A stretch of 64,000 nt of DNA from Tindallia californiensis. GTDB lineage: Bacteria > Bacillota > Clostridia > Peptostreptococcales > Tindalliaceae. The notes beneath the pieces are model-generated. The model was not told the origin of the DNA, did not search any database, and was given only the letters and a program-made list of their open reading frames with translations. Where the stretch lies: the NCBI RefSeq assembly GCF_900107405.1, contig NZ_FNPV01000009.1:2737-66736 (forward strand). The letters run 5' to 3'. Positions 54,019 through 63,459 of the stretch are shown piece after piece (the stretch's first letter is position 1; each line of letters starts with the position of its first letter). Position numbers and translations under genes: made by a program.

Positions 54019-56562
54019 TTATACGTCTTCCCAGTCACTGGATTTCAGGGATATTAGCATGTCCAATTGCTCCAGTGCTTTTTCATACTCAAATGCCGTA
54101 ATGGAGTTTTGAATATGATCAAACAAGCGTAAGGCTGACCTTTTACCTTCCAATGCTTTTCTGATTTCCTGCAGTTCCTCATCTTCAATAAACTCCGCAT
54201 GTATTAGTCGTTGCTTCACATTCAATAATCGCTGTACAATAACAGGATTCAGTTCCATTTCTTTATCTTGATCTTTCTCCATTTTTTCTCTTCCGTTGAT
54301 CGCCTCTTCATCCGGCATCATTCTAAAAGCTTTTTTCCTATAGGGCATAAGCAACTGCCATAGCTGTTCTACTTCAGATTCCAGTCGATTTCGATAAAAA
54401 TTGGCTTCGGTGCCTGTTTTTTTTGCTTCAATCATATCGTTACAAGCTTTCATCACGTTGATCGCCCCGATGTTCCCAGCCGAACCCTTCAATTCGTAAA
54501 GACTGTCCAGATCGTCTTCTTTTTCCTGCTGAAGGCTCTTTGCCCGATCAAGAAAACGAAACAGAACTTCCTGGTAGACCTCCCAGTTACCGCCTATTCT
54601 TTCCAGCCCCTCCTTCAGATCAAACCCACTCATCTGCATTAGTTCCCTGGCAAAAGCCGGTTTTTCTCTCATGCTTGGTCTGCTTGAAAATTTCCAGCTC
54701 GCTTCATCTTTTCTTGAAGGATTGTCTGATCTGACGGCAGGAATCATGACATAAAAAGTACTCCCTTCTTTTTTGCCTTCCAGCCAAATCCTTCCACCCA
54801 TCCCTTCAACAAGACTCTGGGCAATGCTAAGGCCAACGCCAAGTCCTTCATATTCCCGCTCCGTCGTGCCATCAACCTGACTGAAACGATCAAAGATCAT
54901 TTCTTTTTTTTCTTCCGGAATGCCAATGCCTGTGTCTTCAACAGAAAACAGGAGATTTTCATTCCCTCTATGATCGTTTTTGAAGGATACCCGCAATATC
55001 ACAGCACCATGCTGAGTAAACTTAAAGGCATTGTCCAAAAGTTTTTTCAATGCCTGCTCTATTCTTTCAACATCTCCCATTACATCAGACGGAACATTAT
55101 CTTCAACTTCCACCACATAGTCTAAATTCTTTTTTTCCGCCAGAGCATCATACATCTCCACCAAGTTCCAAATCATTTCATCTAGTTGAAATGGCTGATT
55201 TTTGTACATCAAGCCGTCTCTTTCCAAATGAGAAAAGTCTAATAAATCTGTAATGATTCCCAGTAATTGTCGTGAAAGTTGATAAGCGTTTTCCAGCAAT
55301 TCTACCGTTTGTTTATCCTCCGTCCGGCTTTTTACAAGTTGAATGGTCCCAATGATTCCATTCAGCGGGGTTCTGAGTTCATGGCTGACGTTAGCCAGAA
55401 ATTCTGACTTCGCCTTATTTGCCTGTTCAGCTTCTCTGTGGGCAATTTCTGCCGCCTGCTTTTCTTTTATGATTGCTTTCTGAGCAAGCCGATTTTCTTC
55501 CCAGGAATCATTAAACCCTTCCACCAGTTGGTTTAACTCTAAGTTTTGCTGGGGATAAATCTGTGGTTGACGCCCTGCCAAGGTTTCTTTCAATTGGTTG
55601 GTGAGATCATCAATGGGTTTTATGGTTCTTTTTGCCATTAAAGCGCCAAAAAAAGCAAAAATGATTCCAGTCAACAGAATGGATAGAAGGATTCCCACTG
55701 TAATAACAGCATACTGTCTGTCCACTGTTTCTGTGCTTAGCTTTCCGGACACAATCCCCCAGGAGCCTTCCATCTTGTGATACGTGACCATATAACCATC
55801 TCCAAGCCGATGAACTGGTTCCTCCATTGGCTCTATTGGGTTGATGGCTGCTTCATAAGTAATCCCATGGTCAAAAATGGAGGGTGGCTTTATCTGGTTT
55901 GATGCTGATTCTTGAAATCCTTGATGATCAATTAAAAAGAGTACTACTCCTTGCTCATCCGTCACCAGAAACTCCCCATCTGTGATAAGATGTTCCCTCG
56001 CCATCTGATCTTTTAGCCAGGCTGGCAACATGCGATGCACACCAAGGTGAACCATATTGTCCTCCTCATCCATCAAAGGAATTATAAAATGAAGAAAAGC
56101 CTGCTGTTCAAAAGGGTCATGCATCACCAAAAATTGGCTCTCTTTTCCTCCCTTCATTGCTTTACGAAAGAAGTCCTTGTTTTCATATTGATATCCGACA
56201 ATTCCAGCATTCGATGCGCACTTTACCAGACCTTGCGGCGAAAGAATCATTGATTCGTGGTATCGTTCCGTCTCCTTCAAGCTGGCCACGATCTGCTCCG
56301 GATCTGATGGCCCAAGGGCACGATGCAGTGCTGTCAGCATTTCCATTTCCCGCTCAATATATCCTTTCATCCTTACTTCCAAGTTAGCTCCTCTTTCTAC
56401 GGCATTGCTTTTGAAGTGTTCCATGGCATATCGATGAACAATACCGAAGCCCATTGCCGCAATAATCAATATTAAGAGAAGGCCAGAAACCATAAAGTAT
56501 GAGAAAAAGCGAAGCTGTAGACTATTGTTTTTTCCTCTTAATGACTTAATGATTTTCTTCAT
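54019..56562 (-). CDS. Membrane sensor histidine kinase with C-terminal Hpt-like domain (phospho-His replaced by Tyr)
   Basis: An 847-residue kinase: membrane helix (about 20-45), extracytoplasmic dCache-like sensor (about 50-285), second helix (about 285-310) with HAMP, kinase H-box ANVSHELRTPLNGIIG (about 392-407), N-box DNAFKF and G-boxes DTGIGIP and GLGVGLS. No receiver domain. An Hpt-like segment reads LYELKGSAGNIGA: Tyr689 stands where the phospho-histidine belongs. The 3' tail has another helical stretch. Its start overlaps the binding-lipoprotein gene by 17 bases, suggesting that protein supplies its ligand signal. Confidence 0.85.
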   Translation of the reverse strand: MKKIIKSLRGKNNSLQLRFFSYFMVSGLLLILIIAAMGFGIVHRYAMEHFKSNAVERGANLEVRMKGYIEREMEMLTALHRALGPSDPEQIVASLKETERYHESMILSPQGLVKCASNAGIVGYQYENKDFFRKAMKGGKESQFLVMHDPFEQQAFLHFIIPLMDEEDNMVHLGVHRMLPAWLKDQMAREHLITDGEFLVTDEQGVVLFLIDHQGFQESASNQIKPPSIFDHGITYEAAINPIEPMEEPVHRLGDGYMVTYHKMEGSWGIVSGKLSTETVDRQYAVITVGILLSILLTGIIFAFFGALMAKRTIKPIDDLTNQLKETLAGRQPQIYPQQNLELNQLVEGFNDSWEENRLAQKAIIKEKQAAEIAHREAEQANKAKSEFLANVSHELRTPLNGIIGTIQLVKSRTEDKQTVELLENAYQLSRQLLGIITDLLDFSHLERDGLMYKNQPFQLDEMIWNLVEMYDALAEKKNLDYVVEVEDNVPSDVMGDVERIEQALKKLLDNAFKFTQHGAVILRVSFKNDHRGNENLLFSVEDTGIGIPEEKKEMIFDRFSQVDGTTEREYEGLGVGLSIAQSLVEGMGGRIWLEGKKEGSTFYVMIPAVRSDNPSRKDEASWKFSSRPSMREKPAFARELMQMSGFDLKEGLERIGGNWEVYQEVLFRFLDRAKSLQQEKEDDLDSLYELKGSAGNIGAINVMKACNDMIEAKKTGTEANFYRNRLESEVEQLWQLLMPYRKKAFRMMPDEEAINGREKMEKDQDKEMELNPVIVQRLLNVKQRLIHAEFIEDEELQEIRKALEGKRSALRLFDHIQNSITAFEYEKALEQLDMLISLKSSDWEDV

Positions 56563-57715
56563 CCTTTATCTCCTTTAGATACCCGTCTTCGATGAGTACT
56601 TTCACATAAGTGCTTTCTTTAATAAGGCCATATTTGTCAAAGGATACCTGGCCAATCATTCTTTTTTCATGATATTGATCCAACGCTTCTTTGATTTCCA
56701 TTGGTCTTAGTTCCTGAAGGGTCAATTCGTGGATCAGCCTTACTCCGTCATAAATCCAAGGTCCCAGTCCGTCCATCTGGTGGTAGCCGACATGCACCCG
56801 ATAAGCATTGGCAAAACCTTCTAACGTCTCATCTTTGCCTTGCTGAAGATTCATATATATACCCTGCACCGTACTATAAAAGGGCATATGAAGCCTTGGA
56901 AGCTCTTTAGCCGTTTCCGGTGAAAAAGTAACCGGTGATGCAATGATCGGTGTTGCGATTTTTTCCATATTTGCCTGCTGCAGAAAGTGTTCAAGCTGAC
57001 CGGAGGAGAGGAAAAGTATGATGCTGTCCACATTCTGCTCCAGCTCTTTATACGCTGCCAATACAGGTCGAAAATCTCGCTCTTCCCGGCTTACCTGCCT
57101 TTTTTCGACTACCTGAATACCGTGAGCAGGAGCCAGTGATTCAAATTCCAGCCACCGTGCTTCAATATTACTTAAATCATTATAAACTACCGCCACCGTA
57201 GGTTGATAAGGCTTGTACGGCTTATTTAGTGCATAGGAAGCCATCGCCATTAAGTCCGTGGTTTCATGGCTCATCTGGCTGCGATAAGAATAACTTTGTG
57301 GATGCTCCTCAAAAATACGGATATCCGTTGCAAAAAAGGACAAGTGTGGTAACTGAAACTCTTCTGCCAACCGGGCAACGTATGCTGTCCCATCGGAGTT
57401 AAAGTCTCCTACCAGTGCTACTACGGACTGATTTGACTCCAGATAAGCTTTCGCTTTATGGTATCCTTCTGTTTCGTCACCAGTATATCGAATAAAATGA
57501 TGATGAATACTTTTTGCCTCTTTATTTTCGCTCCGACAAGCCTCCAGTGCCATAGTTGCCGCCACTTCCATCCTTGTCGGATTAAGACTTCTGGTATCTG
57601 ACTGATCTTTCGTAATAAACAAAATCTCCGCTTGATGAGTTGGTGCCTGATTGCAACCACTGATAAAAGTGATCATCACGAAAATAATAAACAATCTTGT
57701 CATGCGTGTTCTCAT
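56546..57715 (-). CDS. Type-1 periplasmic binding lipoprotein
   Basis: A 389-residue lipoprotein: lipobox ITFISGC (Cys21), then a branched-chain-amino-acid-type binding fold (SVVALVGDFNSDGTAYVARLAEE, YKPYQPTVAVVYND). No ABC permease or ATPase is nearby. It is the first gene of a pair with the sensor kinase, and so probably senses rather than transports. ATG after AAGGAG. Confidence 0.82.
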   Translation of the reverse strand: MRTRMTRLFIIFVMITFISGCNQAPTHQAEILFITKDQSDTRSLNPTRMEVAATMALEACRSENKEAKSIHHHFIRYTGDETEGYHKAKAYLESNQSVVALVGDFNSDGTAYVARLAEEFQLPHLSFFATDIRIFEEHPQSYSYRSQMSHETTDLMAMASYALNKPYKPYQPTVAVVYNDLSNIEARWLEFESLAPAHGIQVVEKRQVSREERDFRPVLAAYKELEQNVDSIILFLSSGQLEHFLQQANMEKIATPIIASPVTFSPETAKELPRLHMPFYSTVQGIYMNLQQGKDETLEGFANAYRVHVGYHQMDGLGPWIYDGVRLIHELTLQELRPMEIKEALDQYHEKRMIGQVSFDKYGLIKESTYVKVLIEDGYLKEIKDEENH

Positions 57716-57768
57716 ATTGCTATCTCCTTAATAAGTGGGGTAAGAGTGTAGAGTGGGGTCAGTAGAGT

Positions 57769-57799
57769 GGGGTCAGGCTTGAATAATTCACTTATTCTT
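57769..57799 (+). repeat. RAYT-element end, copy B
   Basis: GGGGTCAGGCTTGAATAATT followed by CACTTATTCTT; one base changed from copies A and C, and sequence beyond differs. Preceded by a 14-base tandem duplication. Confidence 0.75.
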
Positions 57800-58024
57800 C
57801 AGTTATTCTTCCTTTGCCCTCCATCCACTATTTTTCAATACGTATTCTTCAATGCGTGGCAATCAATGATTAAGATTTTTCTGTCCCGACTCTCTTAAGT
57901 CTCGCCTACTGATTTGATCCTTTTCTAAAATTACCCCTTTTAGAGGCTTAATCCTCAAAAGTTTTGCAAAATTCCTCTAACTTAATGGATCTTCATTAGC
58001 AAGTATTTCTTATTCACAAAAACA

Positions 58025-58050
58025 GGACGAGTCGCCTCGTCCCTTTTTTT
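58025..58050. terminator. Terminator after the TPR lipoprotein gene
   Basis: GGACGAG-TCGC-CTCGTCC, with CTTTTTTT on the plus side and TGTTTTTG on the minus side. Serves the gene ending at 58096. Confidence 0.75.
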
Positions 58051-58095
58051 AATCCGTGTTAGACAGTCTCTATCTCAGCTGCTCCTCCGGTCCTT

Positions 58096-59886
58096 TTATT
58101 TTAACATCAGCAATATGGTATGAACTTCTTTGTTGCTGATAGCCGCATCAAAGGTTACGCTATATCGATCTCCCAGTTCGTAGGTCATGTAATGGCCATA
58201 GAACCCATGCCTATCTATTTCATCTATTGTTGGTTCTCCCAATACATTTTTTACGGTGTCGAGGTGATCACCTCTGGCAGCACCCATCCATTCACTGGCA
58301 AGAACCATCCCTACATTGTTTCTATCATCTACTACAACGGTGAAGTCATCATAGCTATAAGCATCGCCTCCATACCAACCGATATCATTAGGTTCTCCCA
58401 TGATTTCTCTTACCTGTCTCAGGTTCATCCCTAACAGATGAATCAGGTTGTCGGAAAAATCTGATGGATCAAGGGGATCGTAGGCTATTTCTCTCGCATT
58501 ATCATCATAAGCATCGACCCTCATATCCACCGCCTGCCAACGGTTTTCTATCCATAAATAAGGAAGACTGACATCGGCTACTTCTGCTGCAAGAGCTGGT
58601 CCAGAAACCAATGGCGCTATGTATTCCAGGCCGTATCGTTCTTCGCTTTCTGAGTAGTACGGCTCCAATCTGAAGGAACGGGCAAACCCGTTCATCACCG
58701 GATCCAGTACCATTGAATTGTGATATAGTCCAAATTCTTCATACGCCTCTTGGTTTCCTAGTTGAAAGGTAAAACTACGCTGAAGCTCCGGATAGGATAT
58801 AACCGCCATGTAATCGTCCACAAACCGATGTTTCAATTGCGGTGCCGGCAGCTCCAACTCATTCATAGTGGCATTTTCAAAGCTTAGCAGGTTATAAAAG
58901 ACACCTCCACCGCTACCGCCACTGTGTGCCGCCATTAAGATCTCTGCTGCCTGATTCCCGGTAAAATCTTCTACTTCTAGGTTCCATGGATAGCCACCGA
59001 TAGCACCATCAAACATATCCATTGCTTTCCCGGTTTTCAGGTCTATCACCAGCAGCAGAAGCTCAGATGCGTGGGAGCCACTTGGTGAATCGCTTAACAG
59101 CACAGCCTGCTCTTCTTTTCTGTCGCCAGTGTAATCCGCTTTTTTTCTATCAATAATATAATAACCGGGCCAATCTTCCTGCACATGGATGATGCTTAAA
59201 AACTGATGGTTGCTTCCATCAATTTCAAGACCTTTCATCGCCGTGCTGACAGCTTCTTCCATCATTCCTATATCAAGATAGTAGCCTAGCAACAACTCCA
59301 CGGTTTCCGGCTCATCCAGGTTTTGGAGTTCTACCAAGCCTACTATTTCCTGGGCCAGTTCCCTTTTTCCTTGCCTTGCGTAGGCATCCGCCGCATAAAT
59401 GAGTACGGTATCGTTGGAAAAGATTGCCTTATGCTTTTCAAAAAGATTCGTTAGCTCCTCATATTTATACTGCTTTTGTTTCAACTCTAAAAGAGAAAGA
59501 TAAATAGCTTCTGAAGCTTCTTCTTTCAATATTTCTTGGTACAGCGACTCTGCCTTTTCATAGTATTCCAATTGCACATAAAGGACTGCCAGACCTTCCC
59601 TTAGTTCTGCAGGATTTTCAGATAATTCTTTTCCTTTTTCCAATATTTTTACAGCTTCCTGCTGTTCTCCAAGACCAATCAGCGCATTTGCCATGCCTAC
59701 ATATAATGCTGTTTCTTCGGGGTGGGATTCTATCAATGCTTCATACCGTTCCATTGCTTTTTCATATTGCCCCGATTCCAGCCATTCTTCAGCCTCTTGC
59801 ATCCCTTTTTCCAGGGAATTACCACAGCCTGCTAGAAGGATGACACAACAAAAAAGAAGTGTCAGCATTTTATCCTTTGTTTTCAT
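58096..59886 (-). CDS. TPR-repeat lipoprotein with C-terminal unassigned domain
   Basis: A 596-residue lipoprotein: lipobox VILLAGC (Cys21), about five to six TPR helices (residues 25-235), then a region like FG-GAP/VCBS-type beta repeats (YTGDRKEEQAVLLSD, EVEDFTGNQAAEILMA), and a C-terminal part with two similar motifs, MNLRQVREIMGEPNDIGWYG and LDTVKNVLGEPTIDEIDRHG. It likely acts at the outer membrane surface in protein contacts. Function unknown. ATG after AGGAGG. Confidence 0.75.
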   Translation of the reverse strand: MKTKDKMLTLLFCCVILLAGCGNSLEKGMQEAEEWLESGQYEKAMERYEALIESHPEETALYVGMANALIGLGEQQEAVKILEKGKELSENPAELREGLAVLYVQLEYYEKAESLYQEILKEEASEAIYLSLLELKQKQYKYEELTNLFEKHKAIFSNDTVLIYAADAYARQGKRELAQEIVGLVELQNLDEPETVELLLGYYLDIGMMEEAVSTAMKGLEIDGSNHQFLSIIHVQEDWPGYYIIDRKKADYTGDRKEEQAVLLSDSPSGSHASELLLLVIDLKTGKAMDMFDGAIGGYPWNLEVEDFTGNQAAEILMAAHSGGSGGGVFYNLLSFENATMNELELPAPQLKHRFVDDYMAVISYPELQRSFTFQLGNQEAYEEFGLYHNSMVLDPVMNGFARSFRLEPYYSESEERYGLEYIAPLVSGPALAAEVADVSLPYLWIENRWQAVDMRVDAYDDNAREIAYDPLDPSDFSDNLIHLLGMNLRQVREIMGEPNDIGWYGGDAYSYDDFTVVVDDRNNVGMVLASEWMGAARGDHLDTVKNVLGEPTIDEIDRHGFYGHYMTYELGDRYSVTFDAAISNKEVHTILLMLK

Positions 59887-59932
59887 TCCTATATTCCTCC
59901 TAATTTTTAATTTAATTGTAATTGTTGTAATT

Positions 59933-60906
59933 GGGGTCAGGCTTGAATAATTTACTTATTCTCCTTTTCCCATCTCTCCATTATTTTTTCAACGCAGGCC
60001 GTTTTTTGACTATCCTGTGACTTTATTTTTGATATCATCGAAGTTGATACGTTCAATTTCTCAGACAGTTGTTTATTGCTGTCATTGCTGTATTTGTCGC
60101 TTAAAAGAACAATGGCTTTACGAATATCTGATATCTTTTGCTGTCGTGTCTTCTTACTAACATCACTGATAAGAAGTTTTTCATTTTCAGCTATTTCTTC
60201 TATCATCCGATCAATACTGATTGTTTCTACGGGGTCTTTTTTGACATTTTTTGATGGTGGTTGGGTCGAAAGGAACTCATCAGCATTCAAGTATTCTATT
60301 TTTTCTTCTGCTATATCTTTTTGATTCAAAAATTGTTGGTATCGCTCTACAGCTTCCCTTTTCCTTTGAGAAAAAAGGCTTAGGACGTAATCGGTATTGA
60401 CTAAGTTCCCTTTCTTTCCAAGATAAAAACGATGGCTACTCCACTGATATAAAATTCCTCCGGCAAGGTTTCCTTTAACGGGATTGAGGTGGATGTATTT
60501 TATTAATTGAAGTAAATAATTATCTTTATCGCATAGCAGAGCCTTATACCTTTGCTGAAATACATGGCCAGTGCGATTTTGCTTTTTATTAAACCACTGT
60601 GTATACACTTGCTGGATTCGCTGCATAATTTGAGAAAGTGGTATATCCTCCACTTGGATTAATAAATGAACATGATTATCCATAATACAGTAGGCGTACA
60701 GGATAAAGCCCTGTTTTTCCTTGTATCTTTCGATGATTTCCAAATACTTCTTTTTATGCATTTCTTCTCGTAATACGTCTTCTCCATTGTTCCCTTTGGC
60801 CATTACGTGATATAGGGCTCCAGGGTAATGAATTCTTGGTTTTCTCGCCATTTGCATCACCATATTCAGTCTATCATCCGTAAGTAAATTATTCAAGCCT
60901 GACCCC
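59933..60906. mobile_element. Complete RAYT/Y1-transposase element
   Basis: A 974-base element whose ends are inverted copies: GGGGTCAGGCTTGAATAATT (59933-59952) and its reverse complement (60887-60906), with the match extending to TTTACTTA (59960 and 60881 respectively). It carries one transposase gene. Confidence 0.85.
59952..60851 (-). CDS. REP-associated tyrosine transposase (Y1/IS200-like)
   Basis: About 299 residues. ATG 60851 (MARKPRIHYPG) is the usual family start; the longer frame, reaching back into the element end, is not needed. HUH motif HVHLLI in MDNHVHLLIQ (about 59-69) with the preceding YCIMDNH; the catalytic Tyr is in the following helix QLIKYIHLNPVKG. The C-terminus has a helix-turn-helix part (STSMISKIKS). 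RAYT enzymes nick and move repeat ends as single strands. The gene appears intact. Confidence 0.88.
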   Translation of the reverse strand: MARKPRIHYPGALYHVMAKGNNGEDVLREEMHKKKYLEIIERYKEKQGFILYAYCIMDNHVHLLIQVEDIPLSQIMQRIQQVYTQWFNKKQNRTGHVFQQRYKALLCDKDNYLLQLIKYIHLNPVKGNLAGGILYQWSSHRFYLGKKGNLVNTDYVLSLFSQRKREAVERYQQFLNQKDIAEEKIEYLNADEFLSTQPPSKNVKKDPVETISIDRMIEEIAENEKLLISDVSKKTRQQKISDIRKAIVLLSDKYSNDSNKQLSEKLNVSTSMISKIKSQDSQKTACVEKIMERWEKENK

Positions 60907-60920
60907 ACCGACTATTGACA

Positions 60921-60949
60921 TTGACTTGTTGTTGGTGTATTGATAAAAT
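60921..60949 (+). promoter_or_regulatory. Probable promoter of hydE-hydG-hydF
   Basis: TTGACT (60921-60926) and TAAAAT (60944-60949) are 17 bases apart. It starts 15 bases after the right end of the transposase element. Confidence 0.65.
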
Positions 60950-61030
60950 ATTAACAAGTTTACTGTTTCATGGAAATCCTTATGCATTATGTGCTCTTAA
61001 AACGTCATTCTCAAAGAAAGAGGTTGCAAC

Positions 61031-62080
61031 ATGATTGATCTGGTTGAGAAACTTTATACCAACAACACCCTCCGGAAACATGAACTGATCCAACTCCTTA
61101 GGGACATTGAAGCACCTACTCGTAACCATCTGATTAAGAAGGCCCACGCTACCAGGATGCATCGGTATGGAGACCTGGTTTATATGCGGGGACTCATTGA
61201 GTTTACCAATTACTGCCACCAGAACTGCCAATACTGCGGCATACGAAGCGGAAATCCACGAGCGGAAAGATACCGTCTATCCCTCGATGAAATTCTAGAT
61301 TCTTGCCGAATTGGTAGCGAACTTGGTTTCCGAACTTTTGTGCTTCAAGGTGGCGAAGACCTTTACTACAACGACGAACGGATCGTCGAAATACTGGAAC
61401 GCATCAAAGAGCAATATCCTGAGTCGGCTATTACACTTTCCATTGGCGAAAAGTCCAGGGAATCTTACCAGAAGTTTTACAATGCAGGTGCCGACCGCTA
61501 TCTTTTGCGCCATGAAACCGCTTCAAGACACCTCTACGAAAGAATGCATCCTGACATGACTCTGGATAACCGAATAAAATGCCTTCAGAATCTTAAAGAG
61601 ATTGGATTCCAAGTGGGCACAGGATTCCTCGTAGGACTTCCTGGACAAACCTTGGAGGATTATGTCGAAGACTTAATCTTTTTACAGGAATTAAAACCCC
61701 ATATGGTTGGCATCGGTCCTTTTATTCCCCATCAGCACACCCCGATGAGCCATGAACAAGGCGGTTCCCTGACGGATGTGATAACGCTACTCGCCATCAT
61801 CCGACTGTTGCTTCCCGATGTGCTGCTGCCCGCTACCACAGCTCTTGGTAGTATTGATCCTATAGGACGTGAAAAAGGACTCAAGGCAGGTGCTAACGTT
61901 GTTATGCCCAATCTTTCACCAACCACCGCACGAGCCAAGTACGCCCTTTATGATGGTAAAATTTCTACGGGAGATGAAGCTGCCGAATGCAGGATCTGTA
62001 TTGAAGACAAGATTAGGAACGCTGGCTTCACAGTGGACATGTCTCGTGGAGACCACATAGATTGGAGAGGATTATCATGA
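61031..62080 (+). CDS. hydE: [FeFe]-hydrogenase maturase HydE
   Basis: A 349-residue radical SAM protein with C62-x3-C66-x2-C69 (CHQNCQYC) in an EFTNYCHQNCQYCGIR context, and later motifs LQGGED, HETAS and MGLPGQT-like VGLPGQTLEDY. It takes part in making the dithiolate/di-iron H-cluster precursor. Overlaps hydG by 4 bases (ATGA). Confidence 0.94.
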   Translation: MIDLVEKLYTNNTLRKHELIQLLRDIEAPTRNHLIKKAHATRMHRYGDLVYMRGLIEFTNYCHQNCQYCGIRSGNPRAERYRLSLDEILDSCRIGSELGFRTFVLQGGEDLYYNDERIVEILERIKEQYPESAITLSIGEKSRESYQKFYNAGADRYLLRHETASRHLYERMHPDMTLDNRIKCLQNLKEIGFQVGTGFLVGLPGQTLEDYVEDLIFLQELKPHMVGIGPFIPHQHTPMSHEQGGSLTDVITLLAIIRLLLPDVLLPATTALGSIDPIGREKGLKAGANVVMPNLSPTTARAKYALYDGKISTGDEAAECRICIEDKIRNAGFTVDMSRGDHIDWRGLS

Positions 62081-63450
62081 TCGATCATCAATATATTGAA
62101 AACCTTTTGGATGAAGCTAAAAACACTTCCAAAGAAAGGATCCAAGAAGTCCTGGATAAGGCACAAAGGAAGGAAGGACTGAACCACAGGGATATTGCTA
62201 TACTGTTACAGGTGCAGCACAAAGATCAGCTCAAGGAAATCTTCAAGATTGCCGGTGATATTAAAAAGTCTATCTATGGCAACAGAATAGTGGTATTTGC
62301 TCCCCTTTACGTCAGTGATTATTGTGTCAACAACTGTTTATACTGTGGATATAGAAGAGACAATGATTTCCCTAGACGTCGTCTGTCCTGGGAAGAAATA
62401 CAACACGAAGTCCGACTACTTGAGCAAATGGGCCATAAACGTCTGGCTCTGGAGGTGGGTGAAGATCCAGTCAACTGTGACATAGATTATGTTTTGGACG
62501 CCATGAATGCCATCTATTCAACCCACACAGATAGGGGCGAAATAAGGCGGATCAATGTCAACATCGCCGCCACCAGCACTGAAAACTATAGGAAGCTGAA
62601 GGAGGCAGGCATTGGCACTTATATCCTGTTCCAGGAAACCTATCACCACCCCACCTACGAGGCTATGCATCCAAAATCCCTCAAGGGAAATTACGAATAT
62701 CATTTAACGGCCTTTGACCGTGCCATGGAGGCAGGGATCGATGACTTTGGTGCAGGTGTGCTCTTCGGACTGGCTGATTATACGTTTGAAGTAATGGCTC
62801 TGATGCTTCATAATGAATATCTGGAGCAAAAATACGGGGTAGGCTTTCATACGATCTCCGTACCCAGGCTCAAAAAAGCCGAAGGCATGGAACTGGACAG
62901 TTTCTCTCACCTTGTATCCGACGACATGTTCAAAAAAATAGTAGCCATTATTAGGCTGGCGGTTCCCTATACCGGCCTCATTTTATCCACCCGGGAAACT
63001 CCAGAAGTTCGGCGGGAAGTTCTCCGTTATGGTGTCACCCAGATCAGTGCCGGCTCCTGTACCGGTGTTGGCGGTTATAAAGAATCTGATTCAGGAAAAA
63101 AGGTGAACCAGTTTGAACTGACAGACCATCGTAGTCCTCTAGAAGTATTAAAAGAACTTATTTCTGACGGTAACATTCCCAGTTACTGCACCGCCTGTTA
63201 TCGCCAAAATAGAACCGGTGACCGGTTTATGCAATTGGCAAAATCTGGTCAGATTCAGAACATATGTGGCCCCAACGCTCTGATGACCCTAATGGAATTT
63301 GCACTGGACTATGGAGACAAAGAACTGCTGACCATGGTTGAGGCTGTCATCCGTGAGGAGACTATGAAAATCGAAGAGGAAGACCTACGGAACCTCACGC
63401 TTAAAAACCTGGAAAACCTTAAAAACGGAGAAAGAGATTTATACTTTTAG
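62077..63450 (+). CDS. hydG: [FeFe]-hydrogenase maturase HydG
   Basis: About 457 residues. The start ATG 62077 follows GGAGAGG and overlaps hydE; the upstream TTG frame is not used. Radical SAM cluster C83-x3-C87-x2-C90 (CVNNCLYC), ThiH-like core (APLYVSDYC, LFQETYHHPTYEAMH), and the C-terminal second-cluster motif CTACYRQNRTGDRF ... C. It cleaves tyrosine to give the CO and CN ligands of the H-cluster. The tyrosine use links loosely with the tyrosine phenol-lyase elsewhere in this window. Confidence 0.95.
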   Translation: MIDHQYIENLLDEAKNTSKERIQEVLDKAQRKEGLNHRDIAILLQVQHKDQLKEIFKIAGDIKKSIYGNRIVVFAPLYVSDYCVNNCLYCGYRRDNDFPRRRLSWEEIQHEVRLLEQMGHKRLALEVGEDPVNCDIDYVLDAMNAIYSTHTDRGEIRRINVNIAATSTENYRKLKEAGIGTYILFQETYHHPTYEAMHPKSLKGNYEYHLTAFDRAMEAGIDDFGAGVLFGLADYTFEVMALMLHNEYLEQKYGVGFHTISVPRLKKAEGMELDSFSHLVSDDMFKKIVAIIRLAVPYTGLILSTRETPEVRREVLRYGVTQISAGSCTGVGGYKESDSGKKVNQFELTDHRSPLEVLKELISDGNIPSYCTACYRQNRTGDRFMQLAKSGQIQNICGPNALMTLMEFALDYGDKELLTMVEAVIREETMKIEEEDLRNLTLKNLENLKNGERDLYF

Positions 63451-63459
63451 GAGGCTGCT

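Larger units (their letters stand above)
57716..58095. other. Intergenic stretch with repeat copy B and a terminator
   Basis: 380 bases without a gene. Holds a tandem TAGAGTGGGGTCAG duplication (57749-57776), the RAYT-end copy at 57769-57799, and the hairpin terminator at 58025-58042. Confidence 0.6.
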
